Assembly (NCBI GenBank): GCA_041396125.1
Contig: JAWKZG010000008.1
Span: 124,001 to 188,000, forward strand
Length of the DNA stretch: 64,000 nt
DNA from: JAWKZG01 sp041396125
Lineage (GTDB): Bacteria; Pseudomonadota; Gammaproteobacteria; Competibacterales; Competibacteraceae
Direction: 5' to 3'
The position numbers and the translations under genes are program-made. The notes under the pieces are model-generated. The model saw only the letters and a list, made by a program, of their open reading frames with translations, was not told where the DNA came from and searched no databases. Of this stretch, positions 17,192 through 26,270 are shown piece by piece. Each line of letters opens with the position of its first letter. The stretch's first letter is position 1.

Positions 17192-18202
17192 ATGCCACAC
17201 TTGATTCTACATATCGGTCCTCATAAGACTGGTACATCTGCTATTCAGAAATTTTGTTACCAAAATTGGAGAGCTCTTAAGAAGCAGGGGTTTCATTATG
17301 CAAAAGCAGGTATATGGGATGATTTTTCACATCATGCTATTTATTTTTCTTTACAGGATTGCAGTGACCATGTTCTTAAAGCTATAAAACAAGAAATTTC
17401 CAGTTTAGCCGAAGATGAATATTATATAATAAGCTCTGAAGTGTTAGGTCTCGGTCTTAGAAAAAATTTCTTAAATAAATTCATAAAATTTGTTAAATTA
17501 AATTTTGATGAAATTACTCTAATTGTATATGCCCGTCGCCAGGATCATTTGGCTGAATCGATTTACCGGCACTGGGTTAAAGCGCCAGGAAACGGATTAA
17601 AGGCTGATCCGATAATTTTTTACAAATACCAAAAAAAATTAATGGGGCTTGATATATACGATACTGTGCAAAGCTGGGTTGCAGAAATTAACCCAAGCAA
17701 CGTCATTGTAAGAATATATGAGCGTGGTAAGGCTCAGGATAATACTCCATTGGATTTTTTGGCTGCCCTTGGGTTGCAAGAAGACGGTTTTGATTTTACT
17801 AATAATACAGTAAATTATTCTTTGGATAATAATGCACTGGCTATAATCAGAGCACTGAATACTTTTCCATTAAGCGTTAGTGATAGAAAAAAAATTAGAG
17901 ACATCCTGCTTTATAAAATTAAAAAATCAAATGATAAGGTTTCTATTTTTAGTCCAAAATTTCGCAATGATATAGTTAAGGATTATGAAGATTCAAACCG
18001 CAAATTAGCGATAAGGTATTTGGGCTCAGAAACGTTGTTCTCTGAACCTTTGCCTGACGAAAACCAGCCATGGGTAAACCCGCTATCTAATATAGATCAA
18101 AAAATTATTGATGAATCGATAGACATTTTGTTTAAACACCATGATGTTGTTAAGCTATTGTTTTCTCAGCTTTTTAATTCAAAAATCAGGAATTTGAATT
18201 AG
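17192..18202 (+). CDS. Sulfotransferase-like protein
   Basis: A 336-residue protein starting with LILHIGPHKTGTSAIQKFCYQNW, the P-loop-like PAPS-binding motif seen in many bacterial sulfotransferase-like and capsule-locus proteins. YYIISSEVLG and IVYARRQDHLAESIYRHWVK match the second (3'-phosphate) motif. The C-terminal half is helical and less conserved. It is the third sulfotransferase-type gene within 6 kb and the last gene of the AT-rich island. No ribosome-binding site is obvious. Substrate cannot be deduced. Confidence 0.78.
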   Translation: MPHLILHIGPHKTGTSAIQKFCYQNWRALKKQGFHYAKAGIWDDFSHHAIYFSLQDCSDHVLKAIKQEISSLAEDEYYIISSEVLGLGLRKNFLNKFIKFVKLNFDEITLIVYARRQDHLAESIYRHWVKAPGNGLKADPIIFYKYQKKLMGLDIYDTVQSWVAEINPSNVIVRIYERGKAQDNTPLDFLAALGLQEDGFDFTNNTVNYSLDNNALAIIRALNTFPLSVSDRKKIRDILLYKIKKSNDKVSIFSPKFRNDIVKDYEDSNRKLAIRYLGSETLFSEPLPDENQPWVNPLSNIDQKIIDESIDILFKHHDVVKLLFSQLFNSKIRNLN

Positions 18203-18330
18203 ATTAAATTACTTCGACACTTTTGTTGTAAGTTATATTTAACGTGTAAAATTTCTGTAATTGCTTTTTTTAGGAATGTTTTACCGGCTTTTGATCAAAG
18301 GCAAAAAGATCAAACCTGGCACAGGCAGGC

Positions 18331-18342
18331 TGTTTATGCCCT
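18331..18342. repeat. 12-bp target-site duplication, left copy
   Basis: TGTTTATGCCCT directly abuts the left inverted repeat of the IS and is identical to 19768-19779. Confidence 0.93.
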
Positions 18343-18360
18343 CATAAGCGCCAACTTAAG
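18343..18360 (+). repeat. IS left terminal inverted repeat
   Basis: CATAAGCGCCAACTTAAG, 18 bp, perfect match to the complement of 19750-19767. Confidence 0.93.
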
Positions 18361-18442
18361 GTACAAGGTTTTGATTTAGGGGTTGAAAAAAGAAGGGTGT
18401 GGTGGCACAAAGCAGATTTCAATTGCGACATATCCTTCGACT

Positions 18443-19734
18443 ATGACACCACCACACCCTATAGATATCTTGTTTGACGAATTTGTTCAAGAGCTGCCGG
18501 CGGATTATCAGCAGCAAGCGTATGCGTTTAAAGCGTTTGCGCGGGCCCGCAAGATTCGTTCTGTACCGCAATTGCTGCAGTTAGTGTTGTTGTACTGCGG
18601 GCTGGACTTATCCCTGCGCAGTTGTGCCGGTCAGGTGGCCCAGCTGCAGGGTTATCTGAGTGATACGGCGGTAAAAAAAGACTGACGGCCTGTGTGCCCT
18701 GGATCAAGGCCTTGCTGCGAGGTGTTTTTGGCCTGACAGAGGTCGTTGAGAGCGGACATCTGCGCTTTATCGTGCAGGATGGTTCGACGGTCCAGGTGCC
18801 GGGCGCGAGGGGTACAAGTTACCGGCTACATGTTGCGCTGGATGTGGTGAACATGACGTTACGCCAGGTTGAGGTCAGTACGGATAAGGTGGGCGAAAGT
18901 GTGGAACGCTGCGTGCTGCAAGAAGGCGATGTGGTGCTGCTAGATCGGGGCTATAACCAGCGCAAAAGTCTGGTACCGTTCATTGATCGCGGCGGCGATG
19001 TAGTGCTGCGTTATAACCCGCACGGGATGACGCTGTACCGTCAAGATGAGTCGATGGAGGCCATCGACTGGTGCACGCGGTTGCGCCAACAGCCGGGGCG
19101 TGCGGGGGCCATCCCGGTTTATCTGTGCCACGGCCATAAACGGCTTGAAGGCACGGTACATGCAATTCCACTCCCGCCGGCGCAGGCCGCTGAAGCCCGT
19201 CGTCGAGCTCAGCAGCGGGCGCGTAAAAAAGGCCGCCAGGCCAGCCAAACCACCTTGTTCTTAAGTGGCTGGGTACTGATCTTCACCAGCGTGCCGGCCA
19301 CGCTGCTCGACACCTCGGCGATCGCCGCGCTCTATCGACGGCGCTGGCAGGTGGAACTGGCGATCAAGCGGCTCAAAAGTATCGTGGACATAGATCGTCT
19401 ACGCGCTCGCAAGAACAGTCCACTGGCCGAGCTGTATTTATACGGCAAGCTCTTATATGCAGCGGTGGTCGAGAAGCTCGTTGCCAAACGCTTTGGGCAG
19501 AGCTCATGCAGGATGGACGGACCACGAACGCATACCCCCTGGCGCCTGTGGCAATTAGTCACTAAAGCGGTTTGCGCCGGCTTGGTCGCCTGCTTTCCCG
19601 TTCGGTCTATCTATCTTAAGGACGCTCTCAGAAGTCTGTGTGAACGACCCCGCAAGCGCCGGCTACAGACCTTACCACCGCCGGTGCTTGAGCTGCTGGC
19701 GTTGTGTCGAAAACTCGGCGTTAGTGCCGTGTGA
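18443..19734 (+). CDS. IS4-family DDE transposase, read through an A7 frameshift site
   Basis: The N-terminal part (MTPPHPIDILFDEFVQELPAD, start ATG 18443) ends at a TGA at 18683-18685. The main part continues in the -1 frame. DDE residues: Asp in VQDGSTVQVPG, Asp in VVLLDRGYNQ, and Glu in YRRRWQVELAIKRLK, the IS4 'YREK-like' signature. At 18673-18679 seven A in the phase A AAA AAA G form a classical slippery heptamer. A -1 slip gives …TAVKKRLTACVPWIKALL, exactly the sequence expected of an unbroken transposase, about 430 residues. Programmed -1 frameshifting is common in IS elements though unusual in the IS4 family; a lost A is the other explanation. Acts by cut-and-paste on the ends above. 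Confidence 0.88.
18673..18679 (+). promoter_or_regulatory. Candidate -1 ribosomal frameshift site (A7G)
   Basis: Zero-frame codons GTA AAA AAA GAC contain the A-AAA-AAA slippery heptamer followed by G. A -1 slip joins the two transposase phases without loss of residues. I did not identify a strong downstream stem. Confidence 0.5.
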
Positions 19735-19749
19735 TCAATGCCTTAAGGG

Positions 19750-19767
19750 CTTAAGTTGGCGCTTATG
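19750..19767 (-). repeat. IS right terminal inverted repeat
   Basis: CTTAAGTTGGCGCTTATG, the exact complement of the left repeat. Confidence 0.93.
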
Positions 19768-19779
19768 TGTTTATGCCCT
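19768..19779. repeat. 12-bp target-site duplication, right copy
   Basis: TGTTTATGCCCT, identical to 18331-18342. Confidence 0.93.
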
Positions 19780-19827
19780 TCTATACTACAAAGGCAGTTA
19801 CTGCTAGAACCAGAATCAACCAAATTG

Positions 19828-19844
19828 AATTGGACTCTCCAATT
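19828..19844. promoter_or_regulatory. Palindrome in the leader of the oligomer hydrolase gene
   Basis: AATTGGA-CTC-TCCAATT, a perfect 7-bp inverted repeat 24 bp before the ATG at 19869 and just before the AGGGAGGAG ribosome-binding site. It could be an operator or an mRNA hairpin; no regulator is identified. Confidence 0.35.
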
Positions 19845-19868
19845 ATCAGGAAGGGAGGAGAATCAGTC

Positions 19869-22085
19869 ATGCTGTTACCTTATCGATCAGCCCCAATACT
19901 GTCCTTGCTGTTTGTCGCTGTGCTGACAACGCCGGCGCTGGCCGGAAAAAACGGTACCAAAAATAAATTGCCGGGCTATATCCGTGGCGAGATTGTCAGC
20001 AATTATTACGATGGCGTCTATGCGCCGGATGGCAATGATCTGCTGACTGCCGGACTTGGCCGCAGTGGTCTGGCAGGTGCTGCACCGACTATTGCTGATC
20101 CGTTACAGCCGGGCGCTGAAGAACTGCGCCGACTGGCCATCTATAACAACTATCGGGCACTGGTGGATATCAGCCCGGCGGGCGGCTATGGCAGTTTGTT
20201 CGGGCCGAATGTACGCAATGATGGCACTGACAGCGGTCTGGAAGGGCTGATTCCAGGCTACGAGTATTTGGCTTTTGCCAGTACCGACCATGGCCGTGAG
20301 AACGTTACCCTGATGGTGCAAATACCTGAAGCCGGCGGGCCGGATGGTTTCTCGCCGGGCTTTGATCCCGAGCAACCTTGTATTGTGACGGCAACCTCTT
20401 CGGGCTCGCGCGGTATTTATGGCGCTATCGGCACAGCAGGTGACTGGGGTCTGAAACAGGGCTGTGCGGTGGCGTATACGGATAAAGGCACTGGTAATGG
20501 TTTGCACGATCTTGCAACGGATACGGTCAATACACTGCGTGGTGAGCGCGAAGACGCCGATATTGCCGGTAAAACCTCCCAGTTCACCGCTAAACTATCG
20601 GATCGCCAGCGGGAACGTTTTCTGACCGATCATCCCGGTCGGGTAGCCTATAAACATGCGCATTCCGGACAAAATCCTGAACAGCACTGGGGACGTGATA
20701 CCTTGCGCGCTATTGAGTTCGCGTTTTGGGTACTGAACGAGCACTTTGCGGAAACCGATAAACACAGTCAGACGCAAAAACGCTTCACGGCCGGGAATAC
20801 CCTGGTGATCGCCTCCAGTGTCTCCAACGGTGCCGGGGCGGCGCTGCTGGCTGCAGAACAGGACCGACGCGGCCTGATCGACGGGATAGCTGTATCCGAG
20901 CCGAATGTGAATCCTGAGTTTGATCCGGGATTTGCTATCCAGCAGGGTGATGGTCCACTGTTTTACGCTCACAGCCGCAGTCTGATTGACTATACGACGC
21001 TGCTGAATCTCTACCAGGGCTGTGCCAACGCTGCCCAGCTTGCTGCGCCTTTTAATTTCACCGATCTTTTCTTTGCCGCGTTCATGCCGTCGGCCAACCG
21101 TTGTGCCAGCCTGCGCGACAATGGCTTGCTGACAGCTGATGATTATATTGGGCAGGCACTGGAAGCACAGGCGATCATCAATGACTACGGTTTTCTGCCC
21201 GAACAGAACCCGGTACAGCCCTCGCACTGGTGGGCTTCGGTACCGCAGGCGATTGCTGTCACGTACAGCAATGCCTATAGCCGGGCACAGGTCCAGGATT
21301 CATTATGCGGTTATGGTTTTGCCGCGACTGACGGCAATAGTCTCGGTACGGTCGCGGGTACAGGTGAACCGGTGCCGCTGTCAGCGGCTGCTGCTGCGGT
21401 TATTTTCAGTACCGGCAATGGCATACCGCCAACCGGCGGGATTGAAATCATCAATGAAGATTCAGCCAACGGGCCACTGCTGGATCGCATCTCGGTATCG
21501 CCTTCGACCGGGCGCAGTGATGGAGAATTTCGACGGTGCCTTATGCTTGCGCCGTTTGGCGGCGGGGGTTGATCCGGTAACCGGGGCGGCTTTGCGAGGG
21601 CAGGAGAAAGCCGCTCATAAACGCTTGCTTGCCAGTGTCCGGAAGCTGCGTGCTGATGGCGATTTGCGCGGTCGTCCTGCTGTGATCAAGCCGGGCGCAG
21701 CGATGCCATACTGCCTCTGAACCATGCATCACGGGCTTATTACGGGCTGAATCAGCGGGTCGAAGGCAACCGCAGTGGTTTGCATTATTACGAGGTGACC
21801 AATGCCCAGCATCTGGATGCGTTTAATGCGTTTGCCGGTTTTGATACCCGTTATGTGCCGCTGCACCATTATTATATTCAGGCACTTAACAGCCTGTGGA
21901 CGCATTTGACGCTGGATCAGCCTTTACCACCCAGTCAGGTCGTTCACACGCTACCGCGCGGTGGGGATGCCGGCGCGGCACCTGCTATTACACTGGCTAA
22001 TCTGCCGCCGATTCAGGATGCCGGCAGCGTAGACCCCGCAGCATTGATCGATTTCGATGGTGCGGTGCTGCACATTCCGGAGTAA
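19869..22085 (+). pseudogene. D-(-)-3-hydroxybutyrate oligomer hydrolase, two compensating frameshifts
   Basis: 3HB-oligomer hydrolases degrade the oligomers released from poly(3-hydroxybutyrate). The start at 19869 follows a strong AAGGGAGGAG site and gives a signal peptide (MLLPYRSAPILSLLFVAVLTTPALA), so the enzyme is exported. Family landmarks are LPGYIRGEIVSNYYDG, GLGRSGLAG, GLIPGYEYLAF, PCIVTATSSGSRGIYG, a serine-hydrolase elbow VIASSVSNGAGAALLAA (around residue 317), and the C-terminal LPLNHASRAYYGLNQRVEG and HYYEVTNAQHLDAFN. The frame shifts by one near 21517-21523 and returns near the GGG at 21693-21695, so the last frame equals the first. The 739-codon length is normal for the family. 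An IS sits directly upstream of its leader. Confidence 0.82.
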
Positions 22086-22093
22086 GCCATGAT

Positions 22094-22121
22094 CCCGTAC
22101 GCTGGCTTGCTAGTGTGCGGG
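22094..22121. terminator. Possible bidirectional terminator hairpin
   Basis: CCCGTACGCT and AGTGTGCGGG can pair as a 10-bp stem with two G-U pairs and an 8-nt loop, between two convergent genes. There is no T-tract, so this is weak. Confidence 0.3.
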
Positions 22122-22131
22122 GGCTGCGGGT

Positions 22132-23226
22132 TCAGTACAGCAAACGCTGTATCTTATTTTTGAATACGTCTGGACTGAAGGCCCGTGCGCGCTGTTCGCA
22201 GGGTACCCGCATGGCGTTGGCCACTGAGCGGGACAAGGTATTGACGGCATCTATGAGTTGTTCTGCGCTGGGTGCTGGCGGTAGCAGAATTCCTGTCTGA
22301 TCCGCAATAACGGTTTCCAGCAGACCGCCTTCCGCCACACCGATAACCGGCTTGCCGGCCGCCATGGACTCTACTGGTGACAGGCCGAAATCTTCATCTA
22401 TCGGCAGATAAAGTGTGGCAATGGCATGGCCGATCAGGCTTTGCAGGCGGGCTTTGCTGACCCAGCCGGTAAACGTAATATTGTCTGCGCCCTCGGCCAG
22501 CCTGCGCAGTTTGGCTTCAGCCGAGCCGCCGGAAGTAATCAGCAGCTGCTTGTCCGGCATCTGTTTAAAGGCCTGGATGATCAGATCAATCCGCTTGTAG
22601 TCCTCCAGCCGGGCCAGCGAAAGATAATAATCGCCACTGCTGAGCCAGCGAAAGGACTCAATAGCGCAGGGCGGATGAACCACTTCAGCCGGGCGTTGCA
22701 GATAATGCTGCACTCTGTCAGCCACGTTCTGCGAATTAGCAATAATAAGATCCATCGGCGCAATGGCGGCTTCGTAGCGCCGCTGCACATAATCCATAAA
22801 AAGCCGCAAGCCCGGACGTTGCCAGAACGGGCTGCGGTTTAGATACCAGGCCCGCATATCGTAGGCAAAGCGCGGAATGGTATGGCAGTAAAGAATATTG
22901 CGTTTGGCCGGATTGTTGAGAATGGCCAGAGGCGCATAAAAGCCGCTGTAAATAGCCCAGTCGTAATGATCGCGAAACAGATTATGGCGGGAAAAGGCCC
23001 GCATTGTTTTCAGCAGGGTTACCGGATAAAGTCGCGCTTTGCTGTGCAGATTGATCAGTCTCAGCGCTGCGTGTTCAGTATCGTCCAGCACGCCGGCTTC
23101 GATATAGCCCACGCACAGCTCGGCCTGCAATGAACGGCTCAGGAAGAGCGAAACCTGTTCCGCTCCGCCTCGCACCTGCAGAAAATCGTATAGCACAATA
23201 CCCTTGGGCTGCTTAGGCCTGATCAT
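22132..23226 (-). CDS. GT4-family glycosyltransferase
   Basis: A 364-residue GT-B glycosyltransferase that would transfer a sugar from a nucleotide donor to a lipid or glycan acceptor. The N-terminal half has KGIVLYDFLQVRGGAEQVSLFL, the GGAE loop of the acceptor domain. The C-terminal half has YYLSLARLEDYKRIDLIIQAF (start of the donor domain), ITFTGWVSKARLQSLI, and the E-x7-E motif in DEDFGLSPVESMAAGKPVIGV. Intact, GC-rich, and of normal length. It is a single gene, convergent with the oligomer hydrolase and 24 bp downstream of the aldehyde dehydrogenase on the same strand, so possibly co-transcribed with it. Acceptor unknown. Confidence 0.88.
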   Translation of the reverse strand: MIRPKQPKGIVLYDFLQVRGGAEQVSLFLSRSLQAELCVGYIEAGVLDDTEHAALRLINLHSKARLYPVTLLKTMRAFSRHNLFRDHYDWAIYSGFYAPLAILNNPAKRNILYCHTIPRFAYDMRAWYLNRSPFWQRPGLRLFMDYVQRRYEAAIAPMDLIIANSQNVADRVQHYLQRPAEVVHPPCAIESFRWLSSGDYYLSLARLEDYKRIDLIIQAFKQMPDKQLLITSGGSAEAKLRRLAEGADNITFTGWVSKARLQSLIGHAIATLYLPIDEDFGLSPVESMAAGKPVIGVAEGGLLETVIADQTGILLPPAPSAEQLIDAVNTLSRSVANAMRVPCEQRARAFSPDVFKNKIQRLLY

Positions 23227-23250
23227 ACCTGCGATAACAGCCCGTTTGCT

Positions 23251-24642
23251 TTAAAGCACCGTACGTAAATGAAACGATTTAGGCCGGGTCAGATATTCGT
23301 AACCCACCTGCGACAGGGTGCAACCACGGCCGGAATCTTTCACGCCGACCCAGGCCAGTGCCGGATCCAGATAATCGCAACGGTTCATGAACCAAGTGCC
23401 GGTATTGACAGCATCGCCAATGCGCAGCGCTGCGTCGGCATCGTTGGTCCAGATTGAGGCGGTCAGGCCGTAGTCGCTGTCATTCATGAGCTGTATCGCC
23501 TGTTCGTCCGAATCTACCGCCATGATGCCGATGGCCGGGCCGAAGGTTTCCTCATGCATAATGCGCATGGAATGATCGACGTTAACCAGCACTTGCGGGG
23601 CCAGATAAGGGGTACCCGGCTGGTCGGCCGGAAAGGTTTTGGGATCGATCAGGGCCTGCGCGCCGGCGCTGACCGCATCAGCAACCTGGCCGCGCACGAA
23701 TTCAGCAGCCTGGGCCCGCACCATCGGACCAAGGTTGGTATCGAGATCCAACGGATTGCCGAGTCGATACTGTCGGGTCAGATCCACGAAACCGTCCACA
23801 AAACGCTGGAAAATCGATTGATGGACGTAGATGCGTTCAATGCCGCAGCAAGACTGACCGGAATTGAACATAGCGCCATCGACCAGATTTTCGATGGCAT
23901 GTTCAAGGGTTACATCGTCCCGTACATAAGCCGGATCTTTACCGCCAAGTTCCAGTCCGGTGGCGATAAAGCGCCCGGCGGCGGCGGCCTGCACCGCATG
24001 ACCACCCGCGACGGAACCGGTAAAAGCGACATACGCGGTATGCGGACTTTTGATGGCTTGCTCGACCCCGGCATGGTCCATGTGCAGAATCTGGAATACT
24101 CCCTCGGGCAGGCCAGCTTCCCGGAAGCAGTGCAGAAAACGCTCGGCGCACAGCGGTGTTTGGGCCGAGTGTTTGAGCACCACGGTATTGCCCGCCATCA
24201 GCGCCGGAATAATACTGTTGACAGCGGTCAGGTAGGGGTAATTCCAGGGTGCAACGGTCAGCACGACCCCGAGCGGTTCGCGCCGGATAAAACGGGTGAA
24301 ACCGGATTTCTCATCGACTGCAATATCCGCCAGAGCCGTATCAGCGAGCGCGATCATGTGGCGGGCGCGCTCTTCCAGCCCGCGTACCTCACCCGGCGCG
24401 GCGCTGATCGGGCGGCCCATTTGCCTGGATATTTCCTCGGCAATCGGGTTGCGTTTAGCTACAAAAGCATCGGTGAAACGGCTGCAGTAATCGGCCCGTT
24501 CGCGGATGCTCAGGCGTTTCCAGTCAGCCTGCGCGGCAGCCGCTTTGCTCAGTGTGGCATCGATTTGCTGCGCCGTGGCGCGTGTCCGTTCAACGTAAAC
24601 ACTATCGTCGACCGGGCTGATAGTTTTCTGTATATCAGTCAT
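23251..24642 (-). CDS. NAD(P)-dependent aldehyde dehydrogenase (succinate-semialdehyde type)
   Basis: A 463-residue aldehyde dehydrogenase. Motifs: VAPWNYPYLTAVNSIIPALMAGNTVVLKHS (Asn and Lys of the cofactor site), AFTGSVAGGHAV, the general base in GLELGGKDPAYV, and the nucleophile in MFNSGQSCCGIERIYV. EETFGPAIGIM is the C-terminal NAD-contact motif. The start directly abuts the stop of the glutamine synthetase-like gene upstream (24643), so the two form an operon. In similar pairs a gamma-glutamyl-amine made by the ligase is oxidised and the resulting aldehyde converted to the acid, as in polyamine or ethanolamine breakdown. The real substrate is not shown by the sequence. Confidence 0.88.
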   Translation of the reverse strand: MTDIQKTISPVDDSVYVERTRATAQQIDATLSKAAAAQADWKRLSIRERADYCSRFTDAFVAKRNPIAEEISRQMGRPISAAPGEVRGLEERARHMIALADTALADIAVDEKSGFTRFIRREPLGVVLTVAPWNYPYLTAVNSIIPALMAGNTVVLKHSAQTPLCAERFLHCFREAGLPEGVFQILHMDHAGVEQAIKSPHTAYVAFTGSVAGGHAVQAAAAGRFIATGLELGGKDPAYVRDDVTLEHAIENLVDGAMFNSGQSCCGIERIYVHQSIFQRFVDGFVDLTRQYRLGNPLDLDTNLGPMVRAQAAEFVRGQVADAVSAGAQALIDPKTFPADQPGTPYLAPQVLVNVDHSMRIMHEETFGPAIGIMAVDSDEQAIQLMNDSDYGLTASIWTNDADAALRIGDAVNTGTWFMNRCDYLDPALAWVGVKDSGRGCTLSQVGYEYLTRPKSFHLRTVL

Positions 24643-26010
24643 TTAGATAATCTCGAAGTACCTTTCCATTTCCCAATCGGTGATCGCACGCCGGAATTCG
24701 CGTTCTTCCCATTCACGGCTGGCGGCGAAATGATCGACGAACTCGGAGCCGAACCACTGTCGTGCCATGTCACAGGCCTTCAGGCGCTGGGCGGCATCCC
24801 ACAGCGTGCGCGGCAGCTGCAGTTCGGCGGGAAACGTCTGATCATAGGCATTGCCTTGAACCGGTTCGGTCGGTTCGATTTTGTTCTCGATCCCCCATAA
24901 ACCGGATGCCAGAGCGGCAGACAATATGATGTACGGGTTGGCGTCGGCTGCCGCAACCCGATACTCGACCCGTTGCGATTTGGTGCTGCCCGGAATTACC
25001 CGCAGCGCACAGGTACGGTTTTCGACCCCCCAGGACGCATCCGTGGGTGCCCAGAAACCGGGAATCAGACGGGTATAGGAGTTGACCGTCGGTGCTACCA
25101 TCGCCAGCAGTTGCGGCATTAATTGCTGCTGACCGCCAACAAAATAATGCATCGCCTTGCTCATATTATGCTTGGCTTTGGTGTCGTGAAAGACAGCTTT
25201 GCCGCGTTTGCTTTGCAGCGAGATATGGATATGACCGCTCTGGCCCGGCCAGTCCGGCGACCATTTAGCCATAAAGGTGGCGATTTTTCCGGCTTTCTGC
25301 GCGGCAATTTTGGTGAAGGTCTTAAACAGGGCGGCTTTGTCAGCAGCGGCGAGAGCGTGGTCGACTTTTATGGCGGCCTCCATCACACCGGGGCCAGTCT
25401 CTTCGTGCAGGCCTTCTATGCTGAAATCCATCTGTTCCGACAGATCTAGCAGGGCCTGATAAAACTCACTGTCTACCGAGTTGCGCAGCATCGAATAACC
25501 GAAATAACCGGGTGCCAGCGGTGTGAGATTGCGGTAATTTTTCTCACGAATACTCTCACGGGATTCGTTGAAGACGAAAAATTCGTACTCGAACGCGGCA
25601 TACGGTGTGTAACCCATATCTGCCGCTTTTTCGAGCACACGGCGCAGTAATCCGCGTGGACAGAGCAGTTCAGCCTGGTCGGTAAATTCAGCCAGAAAAA
25701 ACAGATTGTTCCCTTCCAGCGGCAATTCACGGCAGGACTCCGGCACAATACGGGTCGGTGCATCGGGGTAGCCGGTATGCCAGCCGGTGTAGCTGACGTT
25801 GTCATAGAGCTGATCGTAGGAATCCCAGCCCAGCACGACGTCGCAGAAACCGAAACCACCTTCCAGCGCGGAGAAAAATTTGTCTTTGTGCATATATTTG
25901 CCGCGCAAGATGCCATCAGCGTCGAATATTCCGACCTTGACGTGCTGGAGTTGACGTTCTTCAACTATTTTTTTGGCATCAGCAATTGTTTTTACTTGTC
26001 TGGCGTTCAT
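24643..26010 (-). CDS. Glutamine synthetase-like gamma-glutamyl-amine ligase
   Basis: A 455-residue glutamine synthetase-family enzyme. Visible active-site blocks: AAFEYEFFVF (metal Glu), LHEETGPGVMEAAI (metal Glu), FMAKWSPDWPGQSGHIHISL (the GHxH ATP/metal block) and IPGFWAPTDASWGVENRTCALRVIPG (Arg block). The beta-grasp N-terminus with VKVGIFDADGILRGKYMHKDKF differs from housekeeping GlnA and resembles PuuA-type gamma-glutamylpolyamine synthetases, as does the missing adenylylation loop. It is followed without a gap by an aldehyde dehydrogenase. It could make gamma-glutamyl-putrescine or a related amide; I do not assign puuA because no other puu gene is present. Divergent from recD. Confidence 0.85.
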   Translation of the reverse strand: MNARQVKTIADAKKIVEERQLQHVKVGIFDADGILRGKYMHKDKFFSALEGGFGFCDVVLGWDSYDQLYDNVSYTGWHTGYPDAPTRIVPESCRELPLEGNNLFFLAEFTDQAELLCPRGLLRRVLEKAADMGYTPYAAFEYEFFVFNESRESIREKNYRNLTPLAPGYFGYSMLRNSVDSEFYQALLDLSEQMDFSIEGLHEETGPGVMEAAIKVDHALAAADKAALFKTFTKIAAQKAGKIATFMAKWSPDWPGQSGHIHISLQSKRGKAVFHDTKAKHNMSKAMHYFVGGQQQLMPQLLAMVAPTVNSYTRLIPGFWAPTDASWGVENRTCALRVIPGSTKSQRVEYRVAAADANPYIILSAALASGLWGIENKIEPTEPVQGNAYDQTFPAELQLPRTLWDAAQRLKACDMARQWFGSEFVDHFAASREWEEREFRRAITDWEMERYFEII

Positions 26011-26270
26011 TTTTGCTCCATGAGGAAAAGGCCGGCCGGCGCATAGGGCCGCAAAGCGTTTATTATGCCTTAATCGTAACGCTGCGAGTGGCTTGGAGCA
26101 AAATTCCTGCAGGTATCAGCCAGCTGATAGCCCGATAATAATCTGATAATAGTCGGGTCAATAGTTCTGTGCAGTGATGCTGATCATAGTCGGCCAGAGT
26201 TGGCAGGCTTGCGTTTTGGCGCGCTGTTGGGCACGGTATGAGCATCCTGTTCACAATAGTCAAATGAACT

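Larger units (their letters stand above)
18343..19767 (+). mobile_element. IS4-family insertion sequence, complete
   Basis: A 1425-bp element bounded by perfect 18-bp inverted repeats (CATAAGCGCCAACTTAAG at 18343-18360, its complement at 19750-19767) and flanked by a perfect 12-bp direct duplication. A duplication of 10-13 bp fits the IS4 family. It encodes one DDE transposase in two overlapping phases. It is GC-rich, in contrast to the AT-rich island on its left, and is inserted about 90 bp upstream of the 3-hydroxybutyrate oligomer hydrolase start. Undamaged ends plus an exact duplication point to a recent insertion. Confidence 0.93.

Noticed and set aside
20595..21227. 210-codon open frame on the minus strand
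   Set aside because: Antisense to the 3HB-oligomer hydrolase gene.
23554..24900. 448-codon open frame on the plus strand
   Set aside because: Lies opposite the aldehyde dehydrogenase and glutamine synthetase-like genes, which have full family motifs; it is a GC-rich antisense shadow.
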